64,000 bases of DNA from Iodobacter fluviatilis (GCF_004194535.1 NZ_CP025781.1:62001-126000), one strand, 5' to 3'; counted from the first letter of the stretch, positions 1 through 8,400 are shown. Notes: a model not told the origin generated them from the letters alone. A program made the numbers and translations.

Positions 1-305
1 GTAATGCCAGTTGCCCAGTAACACGGGCACAAGTCGCAGAACAAGCTTGGCCTGATGCACCGCAGCAATTACAGAATGTACTGGATAATCAAGCCGTTGA
101 AATCAGCGATGGCTTTGTGCCCGATCGCCGCGCCATTAAACCGCTACGCACCTTTAAAACCAAGGCCCCGCACTGGAAGCTAGAATTCGATCGCAGCAGC
201 CTGCGCTCGGGCGCGGTGCATTACAACCCAGAAAACGATACGCTGGTGCTATCTAATATCCCAGAAGAAATGCGTAAAGAGCTCTTAGCTGAAACCAAAT
301 CTTAA
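1..305 (+). CDS. C-terminal part of a nucleoid-associated (NdpA/YejK-like) protein, 5' end outside window
   Basis: An open frame runs from base 3 to a TAA at 303-305 with no start in good context, so this is the 3' end of a longer gene. The visible 100 residues end with a basic, beta-rich stretch (WKLEFDRSSLRSGAVHY, then NPENDTLVLSNIPEEM). This resembles the tail of 37-kDa nucleoid-associated proteins (NdpA/YejK) as I remember them. The family call is by resemblance only, without a search. A hairpin without a strong T-tract follows at 377-399. Confidence 0.4.
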   Translation, partial: NASCPVTRAQVAEQAWPDAPQQLQNVLDNQAVEISDGFVPDRRAIKPLRTFKTKAPHWKLEFDRSSLRSGAVHYNPENDTLVLSNIPEEMRKELLAETKS

Positions 306-376
306 GCAACAACACGACTTATATTGCATTGCAATAAAATTCAACTAAACTAGCTTGGCTAGCCTGAGCAAGCATC

Positions 377-399
377 AGGCCACTTTATTAAAGTGGCCT
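377..399 (+). terminator. hairpin after the first gene, weak terminator candidate
   Basis: AGGCCACTTT (377-386) pairs perfectly with AAAGTGGCCT (390-399) around a 3-base loop. It lies 72 bases after the upstream stop codon. No run of T follows, so rho-independent termination is uncertain. The rest of 306-565 shows no gene. Confidence 0.4.
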
Positions 400-565
400 T
401 ACCCTCAAGCCAGCCAAGCCACGGGCAATATGTAATATTGCATACACAAAGAATTGGCGTAATATCTTTAAACTGTAATCAATAACAGCGATGCTAGGCG
501 ATGTGACCGGCTCCTTTATCAGGAGTCTCAGTGATCAAACGGTAACCCTCAAAAAAGGTACTCCC

Positions 566-760
566 ATGACTCTGCCTTCTACGTTCAAAACCCCTCGCCA
601 GCGCCGTCAGCTGGAGCAATCTCAGCGCAATATGGAAATCGTCGTGATGGGGCTTCACCGGCAACAATTTGAAGCGAGGCGTCAAATACGCAACGAGCTG
701 GCAGATCGTGCCGCCGCCAAAGCAGAGAAAGCATTAGATTACTTAGAAGATATAAAATAA
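566..760 (+). CDS. small basic protein of unknown function (64 aa)
   Basis: I chose the ATG at 566 over the in-frame ATG at 491 because AAGGT lies about six bases before it. The 64-residue product is hydrophilic and rich in Arg, Gln and Ala, and probably helical (PRQRRQLEQSQRNME, then RRQIRNELADRAAAKAEKALDYLEDIK). It has no signal peptide or membrane segment. A strong hairpin with a T-run follows at once, which supports a real transcription unit. I do not recognise the family. Confidence 0.5.
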   Translation: MTLPSTFKTPRQRRQLEQSQRNMEIVVMGLHRQQFEARRQIRNELADRAAAKAEKALDYLEDIK

Positions 761-769
761 TACAAAAAA

Positions 770-797
770 GCCACGATTTAAGCATCGTGGCTTTTTT
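770..797 (+). terminator. bidirectional rho-independent terminator
   Basis: GCCACGAT (770-777) pairs with ATCGTGGC (784-791) over a six-base loop. TTTTTT follows on the plus strand and AAAAAA precedes it, so it can stop both the 64-aa gene and the convergent acetyltransferase gene. Confidence 0.85.
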
Positions 798-816
798 ATT
801 GAACAAACAACAATCA

Positions 817-1314
817 CTAAGCGGCCAGTAATTTACGCTCATAAACTACATAATCACGGCTAGGCTGCCAACCTGCGTTTTTATATAAAGATAAGGCATC
901 TTTTTCGCTAGCAGCGGATTCCATTTCCATATAGACCACATGCTGCTGGGCGGCGAAATCTTCGGTGGCTTTAATCAGCGCACGCCCTACACCACGATGC
1001 CGTGATTCTTTAGTTACATATAAATCATTCAGCAATAAAGTTTTTTGCATACGCAATGAAGAGATATTCCAATACAGCTGAGCAAAGCCCACCGTTTTAG
1101 TGCCTTCACATGCGGTAAATAATACCGAGTCACCACTTTTTAGGCGTTCAATTAAAAATTGATGCCCTGCTTCTAAATCTGTGGCTTGATTAAAATGCTG
1201 ACGATACTCATCAAATAAAGCCCATGCCCCCCATAAACGCCAGATTTCATGCAGATCATCTAGATTAGCTTGGCGAATAGTCAGTGTGCTTCCATCACTT
1301 AATAAGGTATTCAT
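817..1314 (-). CDS. GNAT-family N-acetyltransferase
   Basis: Gcn5-related acetyltransferase of 165 residues. The acetyl-CoA binding signature is visible in the second half: LLLNDLYVTKESRHRGVGRALIKATEDFA (the R/Q-x-x-G-x-G/A loop), followed by MEMESAASEKDALSLYKNAGWQPSRDYVVYERKL. The start is placed at the ATG at 1314 (MNTLLSDGSTLTIRQA). The frame also opens further upstream at 1356, but the extra residues are not like a GNAT N-terminus. It is divergent from argP, with about 140 bp between the starts. The substrate cannot be told from sequence. Confidence 0.8.
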   Translation of the reverse strand: MNTLLSDGSTLTIRQANLDDLHEIWRLWGAWALFDEYRQHFNQATDLEAGHQFLIERLKSGDSVLFTACEGTKTVGFAQLYWNISSLRMQKTLLLNDLYVTKESRHRGVGRALIKATEDFAAQQHVVYMEMESAASEKDALSLYKNAGWQPSRDYVVYERKLLAA

Positions 1315-1452
1315 TTTTTTATCCAGATAAATCGCAGCGCTTGGCGAGGCAATCATTTAATTCGATGTCATACTTTGTTTGATGCTTAACATTCAAACAC
1401 AAGCTTGATTTGTGGTAAAACAAGCAATTCTTATGTTGCATAAGCCAAACTG

Positions 1453-2370
1453 ATGCTTGACTATAAATTACTAGAAGCGCTGGAAATGGTGGTAAAGGAA
1501 AGTAGTTTTGAGCGGGCCGCTAAACGCCTGTTTTTAACCCAGTCAGCCGTATCGCAGCGGATTAAATCCCTAGAAGAAAAGCTCGGCAAAGTCTTGGTGG
1601 TGCGTGATAGCCCCGTGCACGCCACCCGCGCTGGTGAGATGCTGATTGTGCATTTTCGGCACGTCCGCCAGCTAGAAGCGGCCTTGGCCGAGCAAATTGA
1701 TTTTAAAGAGCAAGATTGGCAAAGCGTGCGCCTTGGCGTAAATGCAGATAGCTTGGCCATTGGCTTATTAGATGCCCTCGCCCCACTCTTAGAAAGTGAG
1801 CGCTTACTGCTGGAATGCGTGATTGATGACGAAGGCTATACGCTGGATTTACTGCGTGCGGGCGATGTGGCGGGCTGCATCAGCACCCAAGCCAACGCGG
1901 TCACGGGCTGCGCGGTGCAAAGCCTGGGCAGCATGCCCTATGTATTTGTGGCAACGCCCGCTTTTGCCGAGCGTTATTTTGCCCAAGGCTTTACCCAAAC
2001 CGCCTTGATGCACGCTCCCACGGCGGTATTTGGCAATCGGGATTCATTACACCGGCGCTGGCTTGGCGAGCGCTACGGCATTATGGATGATCACTTCCCC
2101 TGCCATCAGATCCCTGAAAGCCACGCCCTATTTGATGCTGTGTGCTTTGGGCTGGCCTATGCCGCTATTCCTTATGCCCAAGCCAAGCCAGCCATTACCA
2201 GCGGGAAAATTATTGAGCTAGCCCAATCCGAGCGCATTTATACACCCTTGTTTTGGCACCATTGGCAAAAACAAACACAAGAAGCCAAGCGCATCAGCGA
2301 TGCGGTGCTTGCCTTTGGCAGGCGCGTACTGCCCGCACAAGAAGCCTCTTTACATTTAACAGCCTTGTAA
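1453..2370 (+). CDS. argP: LysR-family transcriptional regulator ArgP (IciA)
   Basis: LysR-type regulator of 305 residues, close to the usual ~297 for ArgP. The N-terminal winged helix-turn-helix is at about residues 4-60 (LEALEMVVKESSFERAAKRL, LTQSAVSQRIKSLEEKLG), and the effector-binding domain follows from about residue 90. In enterobacteria ArgP senses lysine and arginine and controls the exporter argO and lysine genes; an older name is inhibitor of chromosome initiation. The N-terminal wording is very close to ArgP. No argO/lysE gene is adjacent here, so the target is unknown. Confidence 0.8.
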   Translation: MLDYKLLEALEMVVKESSFERAAKRLFLTQSAVSQRIKSLEEKLGKVLVVRDSPVHATRAGEMLIVHFRHVRQLEAALAEQIDFKEQDWQSVRLGVNADSLAIGLLDALAPLLESERLLLECVIDDEGYTLDLLRAGDVAGCISTQANAVTGCAVQSLGSMPYVFVATPAFAERYFAQGFTQTALMHAPTAVFGNRDSLHRRWLGERYGIMDDHFPCHQIPESHALFDAVCFGLAYAAIPYAQAKPAITSGKIIELAQSERIYTPLFWHHWQKQTQEAKRISDAVLAFGRRVLPAQEASLHLTAL

Positions 2371-2521
2371 GCGTAGTGTTTGAAACGGAGCGAAATTCTT
2401 TCAGTATTGTTAAAATAAAACACGGCATTAAAACGATCGTTTGTAAAGTCGGGATACTCCGATCACGCAAGGGACCATATCTTGCTATTTTGTCTTATAT
2501 TCCAGCAAGATAAGGCAAGAA

Positions 2522-3022
2522 ATGATGACCCGCCCACTGAACAAAATGAGCCGTATTGCAGCCAAGACTGCGAATCTGCCCCAAGGCTTACGCAGCTTTA
2601 TCCTGACCAAGCTCTTTGGCCGTATCGTGCCCTTTTTATCGACGACCAGCGTGCAGTTTGAGGAAGTCAGCGCGGCTCGGCTAGTGGTTTCAATTAAAAA
2701 CCGCCGCAAAGTACAAAACCACATTAAGGGCGTACACGCTGCGGCGATGGCGCTGCTGGCCGAAACCAGCACCGGCTTTGTAATGGCCATGAATGTGCCG
2801 GACGATAAACTGCTGCTGCTTAAATCTATGCATGTGGATTACCAAAAACGCTCACAAGGCAATATGCGCGCCGTAGCCACATTAAGTGCTGAGCAAATCG
2901 AGCTATTACACAGCACAGAAAAAGGCAACTTTGCGGTAAATGTAGAGGTCAGCGATGAATCTGACGAAGCGCCTATTCAGTGCGAAATGGTCTGGGCATG
3001 GTTGCCTAAAAAGCGCGATTAA
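2522..3022 (+). CDS. DUF4442-type hotdog-fold protein
   Basis: A 166-residue cytosolic protein. The pattern SIKNRRKVQNHIKGVHAAAMALLAETSTGFVMAMNVPD is typical of DUF4442 hotdog-fold proteins, where an N-x-x-G/K-x-x-H-A-A segment sits on the central helix of an acyl-CoA thioesterase-like fold. Two ATGs (2522 and 2525) share the upstream TAAGGCAAGAA. It lies 54 bases before a crotonase gene on the same strand, so a shared role in acyl-CoA metabolism is possible. No enzymatic activity is established for this family. Confidence 0.65.
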   Translation: MMTRPLNKMSRIAAKTANLPQGLRSFILTKLFGRIVPFLSTTSVQFEEVSAARLVVSIKNRRKVQNHIKGVHAAAMALLAETSTGFVMAMNVPDDKLLLLKSMHVDYQKRSQGNMRAVATLSAEQIELLHSTEKGNFAVNVEVSDESDEAPIQCEMVWAWLPKKRD

Positions 3023-3076
3023 GCCTTTCACATCAATTTAATACCACTGCAAGCTTCTACTCACCAAGGATGCGCC

Positions 3077-3889
3077 ATGCAATGCGAAACGATTGAAGTG
3101 AATGTCAGCAACGCCATCGCCCTTGTCACGCTTAATCGCCCTAAAAAAGCCAATTCGCTCAACGCCCTGATGTGGCAAGAGATTAAAGCAGCGCTGAACT
3201 GGTGCGATCAAACCGCCGAAGTGCGCGCCGTGGTGATCAATGGCGCTGGGCGTAATTTCTGTGCAGGGATTGATTTAATGATGCTGGCTGAAATCCAAAC
3301 CAGCCTGACGAGCGAATGCGAAGCGCGTAATCGCGAAACCATCCGCGCCCTGATTTTAAACCTGCAATCCTCGGTCAGCAGCCTAGAACACTGCCGCAAA
3401 CCCGTGATTGCCGCGATTCATGGCGCATGTGTGGGCGGCGGCTTAGATTTGGTGCTGGCGGCAGATTTTAGATACGCCAGCACAGACGCCAGCTTTAGCG
3501 TGCATGAAGTGGCGATGGGCTTGGTGGCCGACGTAGGTAGCTTGCAACGCTTAGGCCGCATAGTAGGCGAAGGCACAGCGCGTGAAATGACCTTCACCGC
3601 AATGGATATGCCCGCCAACGATGCGCTTAGCGTGCGTTTGGTTAACCAAGTGTTTGTTAGCCCAGAAGAATGCCTTGCCGCCGCTATGCGCACCGCCAGC
3701 GTCATTGCAGCGCAATCGCCACTGGCCGTGCGCGGCAGCAAGCAGGTACTGAACTACAGCCGCGATCATAGCGTAAGCGATGGCTTAGAATACGTGGCTA
3801 CTTGGAACGGCGGCATGCTGCTCTCTGCCGACATCAAAGAAGCCATCACCGCGCAAATGAGCGGGCGCGCGGCGCAGTATTTGGATTAA
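3077..3889 (+). CDS. enoyl-CoA hydratase/isomerase family protein, probably dienoyl-CoA isomerase
   Basis: A 270-residue crotonase. The oxyanion-hole segments are GRNFCAGIDL (about 58-67) and HGACVGGGLDLV (about 115-126). Asp124, Glu144 and Asp152 can be seen, and their spacing of 20 and 8 residues is the same as Asp176, Glu196 and Asp204 of delta3,5-delta2,4-dienoyl-CoA isomerase (ECH1). This points to handling of unsaturated fatty acids during beta-oxidation. The start ATG follows AAGGATGCGCC. It is probably co-transcribed with the DUF4442 gene. Confidence 0.8.
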   Translation: MQCETIEVNVSNAIALVTLNRPKKANSLNALMWQEIKAALNWCDQTAEVRAVVINGAGRNFCAGIDLMMLAEIQTSLTSECEARNRETIRALILNLQSSVSSLEHCRKPVIAAIHGACVGGGLDLVLAADFRYASTDASFSVHEVAMGLVADVGSLQRLGRIVGEGTAREMTFTAMDMPANDALSVRLVNQVFVSPEECLAAAMRTASVIAAQSPLAVRGSKQVLNYSRDHSVSDGLEYVATWNGGMLLSADIKEAITAQMSGRAAQYLD

Positions 3890-3920
3890 AAACTTGGTTC
3901 ATTTCCCCAGTTAGCATGCA

Positions 3921-3974
3921 CGTCATTCCCGAATGGTTGTATCGGTAATCCAGCAGAAACACTTGGGAATGACG
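3921..3974. repeat. inverted-repeat element (CGTCATTCCC / GGGAATGACG)
   Basis: CGTCATTCCC at 3921-3930 is perfectly inverted at 3965-3974. It resembles the ATTCCC-N-GGGAAT repeats scattered in Neisseria and other proteobacteria, with a longer spacer. It lies in the 156-bp gap between the convergent crotonase and hipA genes. Confidence 0.5.
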
Positions 3975-4045
3975 ATCTTAGTACCCGAGCCTTATACATG
4001 AGCATAGGCACTTGGGACGCAGAGTTGATTTTAAAAAAAAGAAGA

Positions 4046-5386
4046 TTAGATAGCCGTCATTGCTGCGAGCTTATTACATTGCCGCTGCACACCATCCAAG
4101 ATGGCATCTGCCAAGCTCGGTGGAAAATCGGTGGGCAATTGAGCGCTCACACTCTTTAATACTTCAGCGGTAGCAGCAAGCAGCTCAGCAATGATTGCTT
4201 CTGCCACATTACTCCCCAGCCCTGCTTGGCGTGCCTGAGCCAACCAGTGTCTACGCTGTATTTTATCCAGCAAGTAATGATTGCTACTGCCCCGCACCGC
4301 CATGGCTAACTTTACTTTTTGTGGTGCTAGCTGATTGCGGCCTGTGCCGATAATCGGGTGCGCAGAAAGGATGTCGTAAAGGGGCGTGGATTGGAATCGC
4401 CCGCCGGGTATTTGGAACACGCTAAAATTCTTGGCATGGCCATCGGTTGCGGCCAGCAGCCAGAATACCAATTGCGCTTTAAAAAAATCACGCCGATCTT
4501 GTTCCGCGCGGCTTGATCCACGCAAGATATCCATAATCTGCCCCATGCTGGGGCCACCATCAATCTGATACTTCCTTAAAGGATGAGTGCCGCTGGCCTG
4601 ACACATATCCTCCTGCGGCAAGCGGATAATCCAACGGCCATCACTCGATAATTTTCGATCAAAGCGCCGAACAATCAATGCTTTCTGATCCTCAAAACGC
4701 CCAATATCACAGGCCGCTACATCCAAGCCATAAGCGGCAACAATCTTGGCGCATAGCCATTCGTTTTCCACCGATGTTTGCATATCGGCCTGCATATTGC
4801 CGACCAAGCCCATAGGCAGCTTAAAAATATGCGTGGTAGGTGTGCTGCCTTCGGGCAATAACCACTGCCCTTTATGATAAAGCAGTGCTGTTTTCTCCTG
4901 AGCACCGGCAATAGATAGCCGCAAATCACCCTCTAAATCAGTCGGCCCCAGCGCCCCGTTGACCGTTGAATTACGAAGCAAGCGGGCAATGTCGGCCTCA
5001 GTAAGTACCTCGCCCTTAATCGTAAACAAATGATCGGGGGACTCATCAGGCACAAGCAGCTGAATAGCCCCTACGCAATCCCGCCCCAGCACGGCCAGCA
5101 AATCAAATGGTGCTAGGCTGGCTGATTGATAACGCAATGCCAAGCGCCTGCGTATGGCATCACTATCGGGTAAAAGATTGTCAAAAAAAGCGCTGACCAG
5201 CTCGCCTTTATAAACCTGATTACCCGGCGTAAACGGCAAAGACAAAGATAAAGGCCGACCTTTGCGGTACTTTACCCAATAAGGCGAATACGCAAGGCGC
5301 TCGCCATCTGGCGCTCTGGACCACTCGCCCACCAGCACGCCATTCATCCAGATACACAGCCGCTGCTTTTGCAATAGCCGCCCCAC
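4046..5386 (-). CDS. hipA: HipA-family Ser/Thr kinase toxin
   Basis: Toxin kinase of 446 residues (E. coli HipA has 440). In E. coli HipA phosphorylates glutamyl-tRNA synthetase and induces persistence. Visible are the HipA N-terminal domain (RPLSLSLPF, FFDNLLPDSDAIRRRLA, APFDLLAVLGRDCVGAIQLL), the ATP-binding segment LSIAGAQEKTALL, the catalytic loop ATDGHAKNFSVF and the metal-binding YDILSAHP. All key residues seem present, so it is probably active. It starts with GTG at 5386, whose G is also the last base of the hipB stop (TAGTG), which indicates translational coupling. Confidence 0.9.
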   Translation of the reverse strand: MGRLLQKQRLCIWMNGVLVGEWSRAPDGERLAYSPYWVKYRKGRPLSLSLPFTPGNQVYKGELVSAFFDNLLPDSDAIRRRLALRYQSASLAPFDLLAVLGRDCVGAIQLLVPDESPDHLFTIKGEVLTEADIARLLRNSTVNGALGPTDLEGDLRLSIAGAQEKTALLYHKGQWLLPEGSTPTTHIFKLPMGLVGNMQADMQTSVENEWLCAKIVAAYGLDVAACDIGRFEDQKALIVRRFDRKLSSDGRWIIRLPQEDMCQASGTHPLRKYQIDGGPSMGQIMDILRGSSRAEQDRRDFFKAQLVFWLLAATDGHAKNFSVFQIPGGRFQSTPLYDILSAHPIIGTGRNQLAPQKVKLAMAVRGSSNHYLLDKIQRRHWLAQARQAGLGSNVAEAIIAELLAATAEVLKSVSAQLPTDFPPSLADAILDGVQRQCNKLAAMTAI

Positions 5387-5682
5387 TACCAGTTTTCCTG
5401 AGCGGGATCAGCCAATTGCGTCTCTTTCGCCATCACCACGGCATCTGCCACATCTGGCTCTGTAACAGAAGCGTGGCTTAGCCACAACTCCACATCCAAA
5501 GCACGCAACACTTTAAATAAGCGCTCTACGCTGGCCGATGCCGGGTTTGCCTCTAGCTGGGCATAAGTTTGCTGAGTAATCCCCAAGCGCTCCGCCAAAG
5601 CCGCTTGCGTCAGATTATTCGCCTTGCGAAACCCCTGTAAAACAGGCCGCAACTGAGAAAGGGTTTGAAGAGGATAGTTCAC
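5386..5682 (-). CDS. hipB: HipB-like antitoxin, XRE-family DNA-binding protein
   Basis: A 98-residue protein with an HTH at about 22-60 (NNLTQAALAERLGITQQTYAQLEANPASASVERLFKVLRAL), ending in a longer tail than most HipB. It precedes hipA and shares one base with it. HipB binds HipA and represses the operon. Two inverted repeats carrying TTACAGC-type half sites lie 28-87 bases upstream and are the likely operators. Confidence 0.85.
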   Translation of the reverse strand: MNYPLQTLSQLRPVLQGFRKANNLTQAALAERLGITQQTYAQLEANPASASVERLFKVLRALDVELWLSHASVTEPDVADAVVMAKETQLADPAQENW

Positions 5683-5709
5683 AGCAGGCTCCTTCGAGAT
5701 ACTTAATTA

Positions 5710-5729
5710 TTACAGCTAATACGCTGTAA
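5710..5729. promoter_or_regulatory. candidate HipB operator 1
   Basis: TTACAGC (5710-5716), six bases, then GCTGTAA (5723-5729), a perfect 7-base inverted repeat just upstream of hipB. It shares the core TTACAG/CTGTAA with operator 2. Confidence 0.55.
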
Positions 5730-5750
5730 ATCAATAAAACAGATTGTAGA

Positions 5751-5769
5751 CTGTAAAATTTATTTACAG
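5751..5769. promoter_or_regulatory. candidate HipB operator 2
   Basis: CTGTAAA (5751-5757), five bases, then TTTACAG (5763-5769). Its centre is about 40 bp (close to four helical turns) from that of operator 1, as expected for cooperative binding by HipB dimers. Binding itself is inference. Confidence 0.5.
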
Positions 5770-5868
5770 GCTATTGGCTGTTTTTTTAACTAAGTAAATA
5801 CGAGGGATATTGGCTTTTAGCCGAGGGCGTAGGCCGCCAATCTGATTCTGATATCACAATGGGCAGTC

Positions 5869-5897
5869 AGGGCGGGTTGATGAAACTAACCCGCCCT
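5869..5897. repeat. REP-like hairpin, possible ddl terminator
   Basis: AGGGCGGGTT (5869-5878) pairs perfectly with AACCCGCCCT (5888-5897), followed by ACAC. It lies 12 bases after the ddl stop. Similar GGGYGGG...CCCRCCC hairpins occur at 33671-33693 and near 62592-62613, so it is a dispersed repeat that may also end transcription. Confidence 0.5.
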
Positions 5898-5908
5898 ACA
5901 CAACGGTA

Positions 5909-7000
5909 TCAAAAAGACGTTTTTAATTCTTCATTCATTGCAAAGCGCTGCATGGCCAGCTCGATCAACTGACTGATAAGCTCTCTATATACCAAGCCAG
6001 TGGCCTGCCACAAAAGTGGATACATGCTCATACTGGTAAATCCCGGTATCGTATTAATTTCATTCACAAGAAGGCTGCCATCCTTGCTCAGGAAAAAATC
6101 GACTCGAGCCATACCCGTGCAACACAGCACATGAAAAGACTGCACACTCAACGCTCTGACTCGATCAGCAATCGTCGGGTCTATATTTACGGGCACCGTT
6201 AATTTCACAGCCTTCTTATCGACATACTTTGCCTCATACGAATAGAAATCATGGCTGCTACTTATTTCACCAACGACAGATGCAATTGGGTCGTCGTTCC
6301 CTAACACGGCGCACTCGATTTCTCGCCCTTCAATAAACTTTTCCACCAACACCTTAGCATCAAATTTAAAGGCGGCGTCTATCGCCGCTTGCAACCCGGA
6401 CACATCTTCCACTTTTGCTACGCCAACCGACGATCCAAGGCTCGCCGGCTTAACAAACACAGGTAATCCAAGCTCTTCCAGCACTTTGCGGCAGTCGATC
6501 ACGTCACCCCGTTTGAACGCATAAAAGGGAGCAACAGGAATACCAGCCTCGCGTAATAATCGCTTGCTTACATCCTTGTCCATGCCAATTGCGGATCCAA
6601 TAATTTCCGATCCAACATAAGGAACACCAGCGAGCTTCAACAAACCCTGAATACTGCCATCCTCGCCACACGAGCCGTGCAGCACAGGAAACACAACGTC
6701 AACATACGTGCTGCTCGCCATGTCGGAAAGATGTACTAACCTCCCCTTGCCGCCCGGAAAAAACGAAACCAATTGACCATGGTTTATCACTGCGCCGCCT
6801 GACTCCGTTTCCTCAAGCAAAGAATCCAGAGAGTCCACCAGCAGCCATCGCCCAGCTTTATCGACAAAGATAGGGACAAGCTCGAATCTGTCTAAATCGA
6901 GTGCATCCATCACGTTTTTTGCTGACAGTAATGATACTTCGTGCTCGACCGACTTCCCGCCGAAAAGTATGCCCACTTTTACCAACGCCTTCTCCACCAT
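5909..7000 (-). CDS. ddlA: D-alanine--D-alanine ligase (DdlA type)
   Basis: ATP-grasp ligase that makes D-Ala-D-Ala for peptidoglycan. The 363 residues match DdlA (364 in E. coli). Motifs are GILFGGKSVEHEVSLLSAKN at the start, HGSCGEDGSIQG, FVKPASLGSSVGVAKV (ATP-grasp), EGREIECAVLGND and VNEINTIPGFTSMSMYPLLW near the end. The frame is open to 7096, but I chose the ATG at 7000: AAGGG lies about ten bases before it and the extra residues would overlap the metZ terminator. A degraded second ddl tail is present at 40034-40212. Confidence 0.92.
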   Translation of the reverse strand: MVEKALVKVGILFGGKSVEHEVSLLSAKNVMDALDLDRFELVPIFVDKAGRWLLVDSLDSLLEETESGGAVINHGQLVSFFPGGKGRLVHLSDMASSTYVDVVFPVLHGSCGEDGSIQGLLKLAGVPYVGSEIIGSAIGMDKDVSKRLLREAGIPVAPFYAFKRGDVIDCRKVLEELGLPVFVKPASLGSSVGVAKVEDVSGLQAAIDAAFKFDAKVLVEKFIEGREIECAVLGNDDPIASVVGEISSSHDFYSYEAKYVDKKAVKLTVPVNIDPTIADRVRALSVQSFHVLCCTGMARVDFFLSKDGSLLVNEINTIPGFTSMSMYPLLWQATGLVYRELISQLIELAMQRFAMNEELKTSF

Positions 7001-7096
7001 GTGCTGTGCCCTTATCAAAGTCAAAAATTGATTAAAATTTGCCTGCATACGTTTTCTAATTTTGTGAAACAATCCTGACGAAGCTCTGACATACAA

Positions 7097-7124
7097 AAAG
7101 CCCAGCTTAACAAAGCTGGGCTTT
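7097..7124 (-). terminator. rho-independent terminator of metZ
   Basis: AAAGCCCAGCTT (7097-7108) pairs with AAGCTGGGCTTT (7113-7124) over four bases. On the minus strand the stem is followed by a T-run (GGGCTTTTTG). It separates metZ from ddl. Confidence 0.85.
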
Positions 7125-7143
7125 CATAATTCAAACAAAAGTA

Positions 7144-8319
7144 CTAAGCCAACCCCTGCTCCAAATCAGCAATCAAATCATCAATATATTCCAGCCCCAC
7201 CGAAATACGGATCAGCCCTTCAGTAATCCCTGCGGCCTCTCTTGCTGCGGGGGTGATGCGGGCGTGGGTGGTGCTGGCCGGATGGGTGATGGTGCTGCGG
7301 GTGTCGCCTAGATTGGCGGTGCGGCTGATGAGTTGCACTGCATCGACGATTTTCCATGCTTGTTCGCGGCCACCTTTCACCACAAAAGACACCATGCCGC
7401 CACCGGCGTTTTGCTGGGTCATCGCCAGCGTATGCTGTGGGTGCGAAGGCAGGCCGGGGTAGTAGACTTGCTCAATAACAGGATGCGCTTCTAGGTAGGT
7501 GGCTAGTTTTAAGGCGGTTTCTGAATGGGCGCGCATGCGGATAGGCAGGGTTTCTAAGCCCTTGAGTAAGACCCAAGCATTGAATGCTGACAAACTAGGG
7601 CCTGCAGTGCGTAGGAATAAATACACTGGCTCAACAAGTACCGATGAGCCGACCACCGCCCCGCCCAAGACCCGGCCTTGCCCATCAATATATTTAGTCG
7701 CCGAATGAACGACCAAATCCGCGCCTAGTGCTAATGGCTTTTGTAAGATAGGCGTGCAAAAACAGTTATCCACCACCAATAGGGCATCGTGCGCATGGGC
7801 GATGTCGGCAATCGTGCGAATATCGCTAATTTCAGTCAGCGGATTGGATGGTGTTTCTAAGAACAGCAGCTTGGTGTTCGGCTGGCAAGCATCTGCCCAC
7901 TCAGTAGTATCTGTCGCTGAAACATAAGTAACACTTACACCAAATTTACTTAGATATACATTGAGCAGCTGAATGGTGGAGCCAAACAGGCTAGCCGAGG
8001 CCACCACATGGTCGCCAGATTTTAAGTGCGCCATAAACAGCGACAAAATCGCGCTCATGCCTGAGGCCGTAGCCACGGCGCGCTCTGCGCCTTCTAAGGC
8101 GGCTAGTCTTTCTTCAAAAGCGCTAACGGTAGGATTGGTAAAGCGGGAGTAGATAAAGCCAGGAATTTGGCCGGTAAATTTAAGCGAGGCTTCTTCTGCA
8201 CTGCCGACCACAAAGCTGGAAGTAAGATACATGGCATCTGAGTGCTCACCAAACTGGCTGCGTGTTGTGCCAGCGCGAACGGCCAGCGTATCTGGGTGCA
8301 AGGATTCGTCTTCAAACAT
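7144..8319 (-). CDS. metZ: O-succinylhomoserine sulfhydrylase
   Basis: PLP enzyme of the Cys/Met metabolism family, 391 residues. It condenses O-succinylhomoserine with sulfide to give homocysteine in methionine synthesis. The sequence HPDTLAVRAGTTRSQFGEHSDAMYLTSSF and the PLP-lysine segment VVHSATKYIDGQGRVLGGAV are those of MetZ. YSRFTNPTV and ETPSNPLTEI are also conserved. It stands alone, with its own terminator and a possible -10 at 8395-8400. MetB or MetC is less likely because of the DGQGRVLGG wording. Confidence 0.9.
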   Translation of the reverse strand: MFEDESLHPDTLAVRAGTTRSQFGEHSDAMYLTSSFVVGSAEEASLKFTGQIPGFIYSRFTNPTVSAFEERLAALEGAERAVATASGMSAILSLFMAHLKSGDHVVASASLFGSTIQLLNVYLSKFGVSVTYVSATDTTEWADACQPNTKLLFLETPSNPLTEISDIRTIADIAHAHDALLVVDNCFCTPILQKPLALGADLVVHSATKYIDGQGRVLGGAVVGSSVLVEPVYLFLRTAGPSLSAFNAWVLLKGLETLPIRMRAHSETALKLATYLEAHPVIEQVYYPGLPSHPQHTLAMTQQNAGGGMVSFVVKGGREQAWKIVDAVQLISRTANLGDTRSTITHPASTTHARITPAAREAAGITEGLIRISVGLEYIDDLIADLEQGLA

Positions 8320-8394
8320 GGCTTTTATACTCGGTCACGGTCTAAGGAAGGGTAATACTTTCTTAACAGGCTATCACGTCCGCTTTAGGTGCTG

Positions 8395-8400
8395 ATTATA
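8395..8400 (-). promoter_or_regulatory. possible -10 box for metZ
   Basis: TATAAT on the minus strand, 76 bases upstream of the metZ ATG. No good -35 is visible at 16-18 bases, so this is weak. Confidence 0.3.

Noticed and set aside
2479-2511. Inverted repeat ATCTTGCT...AGCAAGAT before the DUF4442 gene
   Set aside because: Eight-base arms with a 17-base loop in AT-rich sequence; could be an operator or chance. No second site to support it.
7000-7096. Longer N-terminus for the D-Ala-D-Ala ligase
   Set aside because: It would run into the metZ terminator hairpin and exceed the family length. The ATG at 7000 has a good ribosome site.
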